A stretch of DNA of 8,673 nucleotides from NCBI GenBank assembly GCA_021107195.1, contig JAIOTF010000260.1, positions 1 through 8,673 on the forward strand. Reading direction: 5' to 3'. Source of the stretch: Anaerolineaceae bacterium. Lineage in GTDB: Bacteria > Chloroflexota > Anaerolineae > Anaerolineales > Anaerolineaceae. The notes beneath the pieces were generated by a model. It was not told the origin of the DNA. It was given only the letters and a program-made list of their open reading frames with translations, and made no database searches. Of this stretch, positions 1 through 5,993 are shown piece after piece. The position numbers were made by a program, and so were the translations under genes. Each line of letters opens with the position of its first letter. Position 1 is the first letter of the stretch.

Positions 1-220
1 CCTCACTGTACTTGCGCACCGAACGTCTTTGTTCAATGACTGTACGCAAATCGATAGTCGGCATTTCCAGCGCCTTCGGGTCGGGCAGCGCAATCCGCGC
101 TGCCTCCACCGGGGCGGCCCATTCCAGCGGCGGCTGCGGCATGCCCCGCTGCTGCGCCGTCATACTGACGTGCCGTTTCGTTTTCCGCATAAATTCATAC
201 CCGATTTTCTTGTCCATCAT
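1..220 (-). CDS. SagB/nitroreductase-type flavoprotein, N-terminal part (cut by window edge)
   Basis: Only the first 73 codons are inside the window; the gene reads leftward off position 1. The visible protein starts MMDKKIGYEF, has an 'RGMPQPPLE' stretch near residues 25-33, and reaches 'IDLRTVIEQRRSVRKYSE' at residues 56-73. The last segment is the classic N-terminal FMN-phosphate-binding motif (RRSVRxY/F) of the nitroreductase fold. The roughly 55-residue leader before it is typical of SagB-type dehydrogenases rather than short NfsB-like enzymes. Family members are FMN-dependent oxidoreductases; some oxidise azolines in RiPP maturation, but the substrate cannot be told here. An AGGAG at 225-229 (minus strand) sits 4 nt before the ATG at 220 and 7 nt before the ATG at 217, so either Met could be the start. 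It lies 23 nt after the nitrilase stop, so the two are probably co-transcribed. The flavoprotein family is fairly sure; the SagB subgroup is an inference from the leader. Confidence 0.75.
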   Translation of the reverse strand, partial: MMDKKIGYEFMRKTKRHVSMTAQQRGMPQPPLEWAAPVEAARIALPDPKALEMPTIDLRTVIEQRRSVRKYSE

Positions 221-243
221 TCATCTCCTGTCATATTTCAGTC

Positions 244-1206
244 TCAAGAAGGAACTTCGCCGTAACGTTCCTTGATCTTGCGGATCGATTCTTCCTCTCC
301 GGTTGGCTCCACCAGCAATCCATACAAATCCGGCCGGCGCGCCTTGATCCAGCGCTGTCCCTGACTCCTTTCGCGCAGAGCAGCGTCCAGCGCAGCCACC
401 ACCATCTCAGCCTGCGGCTTCCAGGTTTCCACCAGAATATCCCCATTGGTATCGAGGATCATCGCCCCGCCCGTGCGTACCTCGCCGCCATCCATCCCAA
501 CTCCGTTGCTGAAAAGATAGAACAGTCCATTATCATGAGCGCGTGCCGGGAGCCAGTTCATCAACCACTTGCGTCCCTTACGGCCGCGAAACTCCGCTTT
601 AATCGCCTCCGGTGCTTCCTCCCGCTTTCTCCATAATTCCGGATCAATCAGTCCCATACTGGGCGAACGCGCTCCGCCCGTCTGGTGGGGTGCCATCAAT
701 ACATCCGCTCCCATCAGGGCATTGATGCGTACATTCTCGCCAATATTGTTATCATAGCAAATCAACACCCCCACCCGCACCCCATGCGGGATGTCAAACA
801 CCGTATATTCATTGCCTGAGCCCACGTCTGGATGAACGAAGCAATGCAGCTTGCGATGACAGGCCCAGCGGCCATCCGGCATGGCAACCGGGTAAGCATT
901 GTACATCCTACCGTCCGGTGCCAGCTCGATCAACCCTGCACCAATCGTCATCTCATACTGCCGGGACAAGCGCAGCAAACTTTGCGTAGATGCCCCATCC
1001 GGCACGGGCTCAGCCAGTGCCATCACATCCTGCTGCTCTAGCTCACGCACATGAGAATAGCCGGTGATGCACATCTCGGGGAACGCGATCAACTTTACCC
1101 CCTGGGCAGCAGCTTCACCCACAAAATACTCAACCTTTGCCAGATTGGCCGCTTTATCCCCCGGCGCATGCTCAAACTGAACCGCCGCCGCCCGTATCGT
1201 TTTCAT
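244..1206 (-). CDS. Carbon-nitrogen hydrolase (nitrilase superfamily amidohydrolase)
   Basis: A complete 320-residue protein. It opens with the family's beta strand (IRAAAVQFEHAPGD) and carries the full Glu-Lys-Cys triad: E44 in 'AFPEMCITGY', K119 in 'CHRKLHCFVHPDVG' and C150 in 'VGVLICYDNN'. Nitrilase-superfamily enzymes form a covalent thioimidate or acyl intermediate on the Cys and hydrolyse amides, carbamoyl groups or nitriles in the cytoplasm. Length and motif spacing fit an N-carbamyl-amino-acid or aliphatic amidase type, but the substrate cannot be assigned. An insert-like segment near residues 174-215, rich in charged residues, follows 'APHQTGG'. There is no signal peptide. The start is supported by GGGAG at 1213-1217, 6 nt before the ATG. 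It is first in a leftward operon with the downstream flavoprotein, driven by a promoter at 1239-1267. Confidence 0.9.
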   Translation of the reverse strand: MKTIRAAAVQFEHAPGDKAANLAKVEYFVGEAAAQGVKLIAFPEMCITGYSHVRELEQQDVMALAEPVPDGASTQSLLRLSRQYEMTIGAGLIELAPDGRMYNAYPVAMPDGRWACHRKLHCFVHPDVGSGNEYTVFDIPHGVRVGVLICYDNNIGENVRINALMGADVLMAPHQTGGARSPSMGLIDPELWRKREEAPEAIKAEFRGRKGRKWLMNWLPARAHDNGLFYLFSNGVGMDGGEVRTGGAMILDTNGDILVETWKPQAEMVVAALDAALRERSQGQRWIKARRPDLYGLLVEPTGEEESIRKIKERYGEVPS

Positions 1207-1238
1207 GTCAAGCTCCCTTTCTTCTTCATTCTGCTGTC

Positions 1239-1267
1239 ATTATAGAATCCACTGGCAGGTTTTGCAA
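1239..1267 (-). promoter_or_regulatory. Sigma70-type promoter for the nitrilase-flavoprotein operon
   Basis: On the minus strand there is a perfect TATAAT (1244 down to 1239) with TTGCAA (1267 down to 1262) exactly 17 bp upstream. Transcription would start near 1232, giving a leader of about 25 nt before the ribosome site and the ATG at 1206. The -35 hexamer falls inside the 17-bp block (1252-1268) that is repeated at 2713-2729, but the second copy lacks the TATAAT, so only this one should work leftward. Confidence 0.6.
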
Positions 1268-1700
1268 ATACTCTATATGCCGCACTATAAGGAACCGGGA
1301 GAAGATGGCGCTTTCCCCACTTGGCATCCTTCTACGCGGCTATCCTTAAGCCTGAGTTTCGTATATACTTTAGGTGGGATCACGTTGCTTTTAACGGTAA
1401 AAAAAGGGAAATCAGACCATGAAAACCATTACTGTTTGGGATATTTTGACCATTCTAGTGCTTCTTGTTGCGGTTGGTCTGATCATAGTATTTGCACAGA
1501 TCTTCATCAATCCCCAGGTTGCGTATAACCCCTTACCCCCGCCCACCATGGTGCCCACGGTGGGAATCCCCACCAGCACGCCTACATTAAAGAGCCTGCC
1601 TCCCACCTGGACACCTCCTCCCGATGAGGGGAATAAGGCAGCTCGCACCACCTTGCGGCCTTCGCAAACCGGACCGCCGCCCAACGCAACTGTGCATCTG
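1252..1700 (+). repeat. Tandem duplication unit, copy 1 (upstream DNA, promoter, anchor and stalk coding sequence)
   Basis: Homology with 2713-3185 starts at an identical 17-bp block (ctggcaggttttgcaaa). It continues patchily through the leader ('aaggaa', 'ccccac', 'tggca', 'ccttc', 'cttaag') and is strong across the promoter-like block. It then runs through about 90-100 codons of the anchor and stalk. The offset is 1461 bp at the left end and 1476 bp from the promoter through the ATG, so a net 15-bp indel lies in the leader. The right boundary fades in the repetitive stalk and is approximate. Confidence 0.75.
1345..1372 (+). promoter_or_regulatory. Putative promoter/operator of the lyase-like anchored protein gene (copy 1)
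   Basis: CTTAAG (1345-1350), six unconserved bases, then TTTCGTATATACTTTA (1357-1372), which contains a TATACT -10-like hexamer at 1364-1369. The same two blocks with the same spacing and the same distance to the start codon recur before the paralog (2821-2848), while the six bases between them differ. No good -35 is seen 17 bp upstream of TATACT, where the sequence is TATCCT. An activator or an alternative sigma factor is therefore possible. Predicted leader is about 45 nt. Confidence 0.5.
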
Positions 1701-2699
1701 CTCTACACTTATACCATCACACCCACCGGCATGCCCACCGACGCCCCACTGCCATCCAACACACCAATCGTAAGCAACACCCCTCTACCGATCAACGCTG
1801 CTTCTCCAACCTCTACGGCGCTATCGATTAACTTTGCTACGCCAACAAAGACCCTTTTGCCGGCCATGTTAACCAGCACACCAACATCCACCAGTACAAT
1901 TGTCATTCCTCCGCCCCCTGTTCAAAACACATCAACGCCCACAACAACTGCTACATCAACACCCACAACCGAGCCCACAATTGAAACGCCGCCTGCTGTC
2001 CCTTCCATCGTATGGAAAGCAACCCACGAAGACGGTGACCTTCGAGAATGGCAGGAACACGGTGATTTTATCACCCAGGGAAGCAGTGCTTATTACAGCA
2101 TGATCACATCACCCGCCCACAGCGGAAATTATGCCGTGGCGCTGACTATCGATACCGAAGGCTATTCTTCTTCAGGAGACTTCGCCGCTTACCTCTTCTA
2201 CTGGGATCAACTTCCCGGGGATGCATACTATTATTCTGCCTGGTATTTCATACCACCAGGAACCCAACCCCAGGATTGGTGGAATGTCTGGCAATGGAAA
2301 TCCACCTACAATGGCAGCACGGACAACAGCGTGCCCATGTACGCTTTAGATATTCGGGAAAAAAGCACCGGTCAACTGTCCCTGCAACTGATCTACCGTC
2401 CGGACATTGCTGAAAAAATCGATTACCGTCAGAATATACTGTATGTCCCCACCGATCAATGGTTTCAAATTGAGGCTTATTACAAAAAGGGTGTGGACAA
2501 TACCGGTCAGGTGATTGTCTGGCAGGACGGCACCGAGATCTTCAATTTATCCAGTGTTAAAACCACCGAGTCGGACAATACTGTCTATTGGAGTGTCAAT
2601 CATTACACAGACTACATTATCCCCAACCCATCCTCCATCTATATTGATGATGCCGCCATCAGCACCGAACGGCTCGGACCAAACTACACCCTGCCTTGA
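1419..2699 (+). CDS. Membrane-anchored, Thr/Pro-stalked protein with a polysaccharide-lyase-like jelly-roll domain
   Basis: 426 residues. Residues 1-8 are a short cytoplasmic tail, about 9-30 form one hydrophobic helix (ILTILVLLVAVGLIIVFAQ) that looks like an uncleaved signal anchor, and 38-195 form a long Pro/Thr/Ser-rich stalk. Residues about 197-426 are a globular domain. It is rich in aromatics and beta-prone segments, with 'SGNYAVALTID' (235-245), 'YYSAWYFIPPG' (271-281), 'WWNVWQWKS' (287-295), 'DQWFQIEAYYKKG' (346-358), 'GQVIVWQDG' (363-371) and 'IYIDDAAIS' (407-415). This order (bound-ligand strand, Y-x-W-x-x-x-P, Q-W, W-x-x-x-x-Y-Y-K, W-x-D/N-G) resembles concanavalin-A-like polysaccharide lyase and glucanase domains. 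The role would be binding or cleaving a glycan outside the cell; catalysis is not shown. The ATG at 1419 has AGGGAAA at 1405-1411. The N-terminal 60 residues are about 78% identical to the gene at 2895. Confidence 0.8.
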   Translation: MKTITVWDILTILVLLVAVGLIIVFAQIFINPQVAYNPLPPPTMVPTVGIPTSTPTLKSLPPTWTPPPDEGNKAARTTLRPSQTGPPPNATVHLLYTYTITPTGMPTDAPLPSNTPIVSNTPLPINAASPTSTALSINFATPTKTLLPAMLTSTPTSTSTIVIPPPPVQNTSTPTTTATSTPTTEPTIETPPAVPSIVWKATHEDGDLREWQEHGDFITQGSSAYYSMITSPAHSGNYAVALTIDTEGYSSSGDFAAYLFYWDQLPGDAYYYSAWYFIPPGTQPQDWWNVWQWKSTYNGSTDNSVPMYALDIREKSTGQLSLQLIYRPDIAEKIDYRQNILYVPTDQWFQIEAYYKKGVDNTGQVIVWQDGTEIFNLSSVKTTESDNTVYWSVNHYTDYIIPNPSSIYIDDAAISTERLGPNYTLP

Positions 2700-2712
2700 T
2701 CCTGTTTCACCG

Positions 2713-3185
2713 CTGGCAGGTTTTGCAAACCCATCAACCATACTTGTCTGAGCCGGTCGATATCATGTAAGGAAACGACCTGGCACAATCCCCACCTGGC
2801 ACCCTTCCTGCATGTCTATGCTTAAGGTAAAATTTCGTATATACTTTAGATGGAAACACTTTGCAGCAATCGGCTGAAGAAGGGAGTACAGACCATGGAA
2901 AAAGTTACTGTTTGGGATATTCTAACCATTCTTGTGCTTCTTGTCGCAGTTGGTCTGATCGCCATCTTTGCGCAGGTCTTCTTCAATCCGCAAATTGCAT
3001 TCAATCCCTTCCCGCCCCCCACCATGATCCCCACAGTGGAGATCCCCACCAGCACACCGACATTGAAGCGCCTCCCAGCCACCTGGACAGCCACCCCGGA
3101 CGTGAGCATAGTGGGTACAGCTACTCTGCGTCCCTCGCAGACCGTACCACCCAGCGCCACCGTATTGGTGCTCTCTACCTATACC
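2713..3185 (+). repeat. Tandem duplication unit, copy 2
   Basis: Second copy of the unit described at 1252-1700. It begins 14 bp after the stop codon of the first paralog, which suggests direct tandem duplication of the 5' part of the gene with its control region. The jelly-roll coding part is not present downstream of this copy. Confidence 0.75.
2821..2848 (+). promoter_or_regulatory. Putative promoter/operator of the stalk-only paralog (copy 2)
   Basis: CTTAAG (2821-2826), six bases, then TTTCGTATATACTTTA (2833-2848) with TATACT at 2840-2845. It is identical to the two blocks at 1345-1372 and at the same distance (1476-bp offset) from the start codon. The block survived while surrounding leader DNA diverged, which argues for function. 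Confidence 0.5.
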
Positions 3186-3335
3186 AACACCCCCACCAAC
3201 ACCAATACACCCACCAACACACCGACCATCACCAATACTCCCACCGCCACGAACACCCCCACGATCACCCCGCTGCCGACCTATACGGCATTACCGACCT
3301 ATACCCCTTTACCAACCTTTACCGTCTACCCTTGA
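2895..3335 (+). CDS. Membrane-anchored Thr/Pro-repeat protein, stalk-only paralog of the upstream gene
   Basis: 146 residues from the ATG at 2895. An in-frame ATG at 2850 is less likely because the chosen start aligns with the paralog and has AGGGAG at 2881-2886, 8 nt before it. Residues 9-30 form the same transmembrane anchor as the neighbour (47 of the first 60 residues are identical). They are followed by 'NPFPPPTMIPTVEIPTSTPT'. Residues 98-125 are TNTP/NTPT-type repeats, and 127-144 are three six-residue units (LPTYTA, LPTYTP, LPTFTV). There is no folded domain after the stalk and the protein ends right after the repeats. It may be a genuine cell-surface stalk or spacer, or the product of a duplication that never received, or lost, a C-terminal domain. 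No sorting motif (LPxTG) is seen. The function is unknown; the reading frame is intact and the promoter block is conserved, which favours expression. Confidence 0.7.
   Translation: MEKVTVWDILTILVLLVAVGLIAIFAQVFFNPQIAFNPFPPPTMIPTVEIPTSTPTLKRLPATWTATPDVSIVGTATLRPSQTVPPSATVLVLSTYTNTPTNTNTPTNTPTITNTPTATNTPTITPLPTYTALPTYTPLPTFTVYP
3186..3326 (+). repeat. Coding minisatellite (Thr/Pro repeats)
   Basis: Positions 3186-3269 hold degenerate 12-18 bp units built on 'accaacaccccc', coding for NTPT-type peptides. Positions 3273-3326 are three consecutive 18-bp units (3273-3290, 3291-3308, 3309-3326) coding for LPTYTA, LPTYTP and LPTFTV. Unit length is a multiple of three, so gain or loss of units keeps the frame. 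Confidence 0.75.
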
Positions 3336-3473
3336 TCCACATACAAACACAAGCTGCGGCGGCACAATCCTGTGCAGGCTACCGTTGACGATTCTGGTGA
3401 AATAATCTCAATAACCAGGCCACTCGCTATATCACTAACACAGCGGGCATTTATCCTTTCTCATGCACAAAAG

Positions 3474-3500
3474 AAAACCGTCCAACAGTGACGGTTTTTC
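3474..3500 (+). terminator. Rho-independent terminator after the duplicated gene pair
   Basis: A perfect 9-bp stem, AAAACCGTC (3474-3482) with GACGGTTTT (3490-3498), a 7-nt loop (caacagt) and a T-rich tail. It lies 139 nt after the stop at 3335 and 110 nt before gatC, so it separates the surface-protein genes from the gat operon. The A-rich left arm could let it work weakly in the other direction. Confidence 0.8.
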
Positions 3501-3502
3501 AT

Positions 3503-3537
3503 TAATCCCTGATTGACTGGTTGCCTAATCCCTGATT
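3503..3537. repeat. 12-bp direct repeat upstream of gatC
   Basis: 'taatccctgatt' occurs at 3503-3514 and again at 3526-3537, a 23-bp period of about two helical turns. It sits between the terminator and a TATAAA-like hexamer (3556-3561) that could be the gatC -10. The spacing would suit a protein bound twice on one DNA face, but it may equally be a chance duplication. Confidence 0.5.
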
Positions 3538-3613
3538 ACCTGCCCCTAATTATGGTATAAATAGCATCGTTCCAACGCATCTCAATCCTTAACATTTCTG
3601 ACGGTACCCACCC

Positions 3614-3934
3614 ATGAATGAAAAAATTTCTATTGAAACCTTTGAACATCTGGTAGAACTGGCTGCGCTGGCTTTAAGCGAAGAGGAAGCTGTCTACCTG
3701 CGCCGCGAACTGAACCATCAGCTTAACGCAATTGAAGAACTGGCAGCCATCCCCCTGGATGAAGACCTGGCCCTCACCGCTCACGGCGTCCCTTACACCG
3801 CCGCCATCAGCCCCGTCATGCGGGCAGATACGTGGCAGCCCAGCGAGAACCCCGAAGAGATCATCCGGCAGGCCCCGCAAACCGACTTTGGTTTGATCGT
3901 GGTGCCGGACATTCCCCACACCGATCTGGACTGA
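3614..3934 (+). CDS. gatC: Asp-tRNA(Asn)/Glu-tRNA(Gln) amidotransferase subunit C
   Basis: 106 residues, the normal size for GatC. The N-terminal helical region 'ISIETFEHLVELAALALSEEEA' and 'LNHQLNAIEELAAI' match the family. The conserved 'MRADTWQPSEN' (the LRxD motif) near residues 69-79 and 'QAPQTDFGLIVVP' near 87-99 (usual form 'NAPxxxxgxfxVP') complete the pattern. GatC wraps around GatA and stabilises the GatCAB complex, which amidates mischarged Asp-tRNA(Asn) and/or Glu-tRNA(Gln) in the cytoplasm. There is no strong Shine-Dalgarno before the ATG (acccaccc). It is followed 3 nt later by gatA, so translation is probably coupled. Confidence 0.93.
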   Translation: MNEKISIETFEHLVELAALALSEEEAVYLRRELNHQLNAIEELAAIPLDEDLALTAHGVPYTAAISPVMRADTWQPSENPEEIIRQAPQTDFGLIVVPDIPHTDLD

Positions 3935-3937
3935 ACC

Positions 3938-5524
3938 ATGCAACTCTGCGACCTTTCTGCCCTTGAACTGACAATAAAAATCCGCCAGCGGGAAGTCTCT
4001 GCTGTCGAAGCCCTTGACTCTTCCCTGGAGCGCATCCGCGCTGTGGACGGCCGCCCGGGATCCCTTAAACCCGGCCAACTGACCGCCGAAGACCAGAAAA
4101 CCCTGCACGCCTTCATCACCCTGACCGAAGAACGTGCCCGCCGCCAGGCGGAGAACGTCGACCAGCAACTGGCTGCCGGAGAAGATCCCGGCCCGCTGGC
4201 TGGTGTGCCTTTCACCGTAAAAGACCTCTTCTGCGTGCAGGGAACGCCCACCACCGCTGCATCCAGAATCCTGGCAAACTTTGTCGCCCCTTACACCGCC
4301 ACCCCCATTGCCCGCATGGAAGCCGCCGGAGCAATCATGCTCGGCAAGGTTAACCTCGACGAATTTGCCTATGGCTCTTCCACCGAGTCTTCGGCTTTCC
4401 AGCCCGCTGCGCGCAACCCCTGGAACACCAGCCGTGTGCCTGGCGGGTCCTCCGGCGGTTCAGCCGTTTCTGTCGCCGCCGGTGAAGCTGTGCTCTCGAT
4501 TGGCACCGACACCGCCGGCTCCATCCGCCAGCCGGCCGCCTTTTGCGGCATGGTCGGCCTCAAGCCCACCTATGGGCGCGTTTCCCGCTATGGCTTGATC
4601 GCCTTCGGCTCCTCGCTGGACTGCCCGGGCCCCATCGCCCGCAACGTAAGCGATACCGCAGCAATGTTGAATATCATCGCTGGCCCAGACAGCCGCGATA
4701 ACACCGCCGTCACCCTGCCACCCGAAGACTTCCTCGAAAAACTGGAATCCGGCGTCAAGGGCATGCGCATCGGTCTCTCACCGGATTACTTCCGCATCGC
4801 AATCCCCGACCCGCAGACCGGCGAATATTGCCAGCAGCCTCTGCCAGAGGAGATTGAAACCCGCGTGCGCCAGACCGCTGAACTGTTGGCATCTCTTGGC
4901 GCGATCATCGTCGATGACGTACCCATGCCTAACACCCGCTACGGCATCCCCGCCTTCTTTGTCATCAGCCGGGTCGAAGCCGCTTCCAACCTGCACCGCT
5001 TTGACGGCGTCAAGTATGGCTACCGCACACCGCAAAAAATGACCGATCTGAACAAAATGTATCGCTTGTCCCGCGGTGAAGGGTTTGGCTTGCAGCCCAA
5101 ACTGCGCATCCTGATGGGCATGTACGTCAGTGCCGCCCAATACAGCGAACAGTATTACCAGCGCGCGCTCAAGGTGCGCGCCATGATCCGCCGTGACTTT
5201 GAGCAGGCCTTTGACAAAGCTGGAAAATATCAGTTGGATGCCCTTCTGACCCCCACCACCCCCACCACGGCCTTCTCCATTGGCGATATCTACGGCGACT
5301 CGGTGCTCATGCAATTCGCCGACCAGCTCACCGTACCCGCCAACCACGCCGGCATCCCCGGCCTGTCCATCCCCGCTGGTTTCGACGGCCAGGGCCTCCC
5401 CATCGGCGTGCAGCTCCTCGGCCCGGACTTCTCCGAAGCCAGCCTGCTGCGCATCGGCCGCGCCTATGAAATGGCCACCACCGAAGAAGCCTGGCGCCAG
5501 ATCAAGCCGCAGGTGCTGCGCTAA
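3938..5524 (+). CDS. gatA: Asp-tRNA(Asn)/Glu-tRNA(Gln) amidotransferase subunit A (amidase-signature enzyme)
   Basis: 528 residues. The amidase-signature Ser-cisSer-Lys triad is complete: K95 in 'GVPFTVKDLF', S171 in 'PGGSSGGSA' and S195 in 'GTDTAGSIRQPA'. K95-S171-S195 spacing (76 and 24) matches GatA. Other landmarks are 'GLKPTYGRVSRYGLIAFGSSLD' (208-228), 'RGEGFG' (379-384), 'LLTPTTPTTAF' (436-446) and 'GVQLLGPDFSEASLL' (490-504). The enzyme releases ammonia from glutamine or asparagine, which is channelled to GatB for tRNA amidation. It is about 40 residues longer than many GatA proteins, with apparent inserts near residues 36-56 and 290-303. The usual 'SLDQxGP' reads 'SLDCPGP', and 'GFGxEVKRR' reads 'GFGLQPKLR', so it is a divergent branch. 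The adjacent gatC makes the GatA call better than a generic amidase. gatB is not in the window. Confidence 0.92.
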   Translation: MQLCDLSALELTIKIRQREVSAVEALDSSLERIRAVDGRPGSLKPGQLTAEDQKTLHAFITLTEERARRQAENVDQQLAAGEDPGPLAGVPFTVKDLFCVQGTPTTAASRILANFVAPYTATPIARMEAAGAIMLGKVNLDEFAYGSSTESSAFQPAARNPWNTSRVPGGSSGGSAVSVAAGEAVLSIGTDTAGSIRQPAAFCGMVGLKPTYGRVSRYGLIAFGSSLDCPGPIARNVSDTAAMLNIIAGPDSRDNTAVTLPPEDFLEKLESGVKGMRIGLSPDYFRIAIPDPQTGEYCQQPLPEEIETRVRQTAELLASLGAIIVDDVPMPNTRYGIPAFFVISRVEAASNLHRFDGVKYGYRTPQKMTDLNKMYRLSRGEGFGLQPKLRILMGMYVSAAQYSEQYYQRALKVRAMIRRDFEQAFDKAGKYQLDALLTPTTPTTAFSIGDIYGDSVLMQFADQLTVPANHAGIPGLSIPAGFDGQGLPIGVQLLGPDFSEASLLRIGRAYEMATTEEAWRQIKPQVLR

Positions 5525-5527
5525 TTT

Positions 5528-5629
5528 TGTCGTTGCGAGGAGGGCGCTAGCCTGACGCAGCAATCCCCACCACCGGCTTTAGAGATTGCTGCGGCCGCTT
5601 GCTTCGCGGTTCTTTCACAGTGACATCCA
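5528..5629. repeat. Palindromic intergenic repeat element (REP/MITE-like)
   Basis: Between gatA and the SH3 gene, DNA begins 'tgtcgttgcgaggag' and ends 'tttcacagtgaca'. The outer ends are imperfect inverted repeats (tgtcgttg against tgtcactg read from the other side). Inside is a perfect 10-bp inverted pair, CGCAGCAATC (5556-5565) and GATTGCTGCG (5584-5593), around an 18-nt loop. The 'ttgcgaggag...gcaatc...gattgc' layout recalls a dispersed non-coding repeat that I remember from several bacterial genomes; that match is from memory only. It could also act as a processing or termination hairpin after gatA. Confidence 0.6.
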
Positions 5630-5638
5630 TTAGAACTT

Positions 5639-5986
5639 ATGAACCCCTCTCTCACCTACCGTGTCATCAAACCCTACCAATCCGCCTACCCTGACCCGCT
5701 TGTTTTTCATTGTGGTGAGGTACTGACTACCAGCGCTCGTGAAACCGACTGGCCGGGCTGGGTGTGGTGCACCAACACCGCAGGCCAATCCCGCTGGGTG
5801 CCGGACGTTTATCTGCAACTATCTGAAAATCAGGCCATCATGCGCCGCGATTACAACCCCCTTGAACTCAGCGTGCAGATAGACGAGATGCTCATCGCTT
5901 ACGAACATGTCAACGGCTGGGCCTGGTGTATCAATATCAATAACCAACAGGGTTGGGTTCCTCTGGAATGTCTATTGGAGACATAA
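5639..5986 (+). CDS. Small protein with two SH3-like repeats
   Basis: 115 residues, with no signal peptide or membrane segment. Two homologous halves are visible. The first has 'GWVWCTNTAGQSRWVP' (40-55) and the second 'GWAWCININNQQGWVP' (93-108). In both, W-x-W-C is followed by W-V-P with the second Trp ten residues after the W before Cys. Each is preceded by a beta-strand pair (LVFHCGEVL at 21-29 and IDEMLIAYE at 81-89). This is the pattern of variant SH3 domains of the ligand-binding or enzyme-associated type. A cytoplasmic binding role is likely but the partner is unknown. The ATG has no clear ribosome site. The next gene starts 7 nt after its stop and also carries an SH3-class domain, so the two are probably co-transcribed. 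Confidence 0.7.
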   Translation: MNPSLTYRVIKPYQSAYPDPLVFHCGEVLTTSARETDWPGWVWCTNTAGQSRWVPDVYLQLSENQAIMRRDYNPLELSVQIDEMLIAYEHVNGWAWCININNQQGWVPLECLLET

Positions 5987-5993
5987 CAACATC

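Noticed and set aside
2690..2724. CCTGCC/GGCAGG hairpin with TTTT after the first anchored gene
   Set aside because: The 6-bp stem overlaps the coding end and has a 19-nt loop. Its right arm is part of the duplicated block and exists without the left arm in copy 1, so a terminator role is doubtful.
3186..3326. CRISPR-like repeat array
   Set aside because: Repeats are in-frame, degenerate, without unique spacers, and encode Thr/Pro peptides.
2861..3388. 175-codon plus-strand frame overlapping the stalk-only paralog
   Set aside because: It is His/Gln/Thr-rich because it reads the repeats in another frame. The frame at 2895 matches the paralog and has a ribosome site.
3674..4254. Overlapping minus-strand open frames opposite gatC/gatA
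   Set aside because: Antisense shadows with no family features; they cross the gatC-gatA junction.
4778..5563. 261-codon open frame on the minus strand opposite gatA
   Set aside because: It lies fully antisense to a well-supported gatA, has low-complexity Gly/Ala/Val composition and no recognisable domain. GC-rich codon use of gatA explains the lack of stops.
5907..5993. Longer N-terminus for the CAP lipoprotein
   Set aside because: It would overlap the SH3 gene and place 29 non-hydrophobic residues before an otherwise perfect lipoprotein signal peptide.
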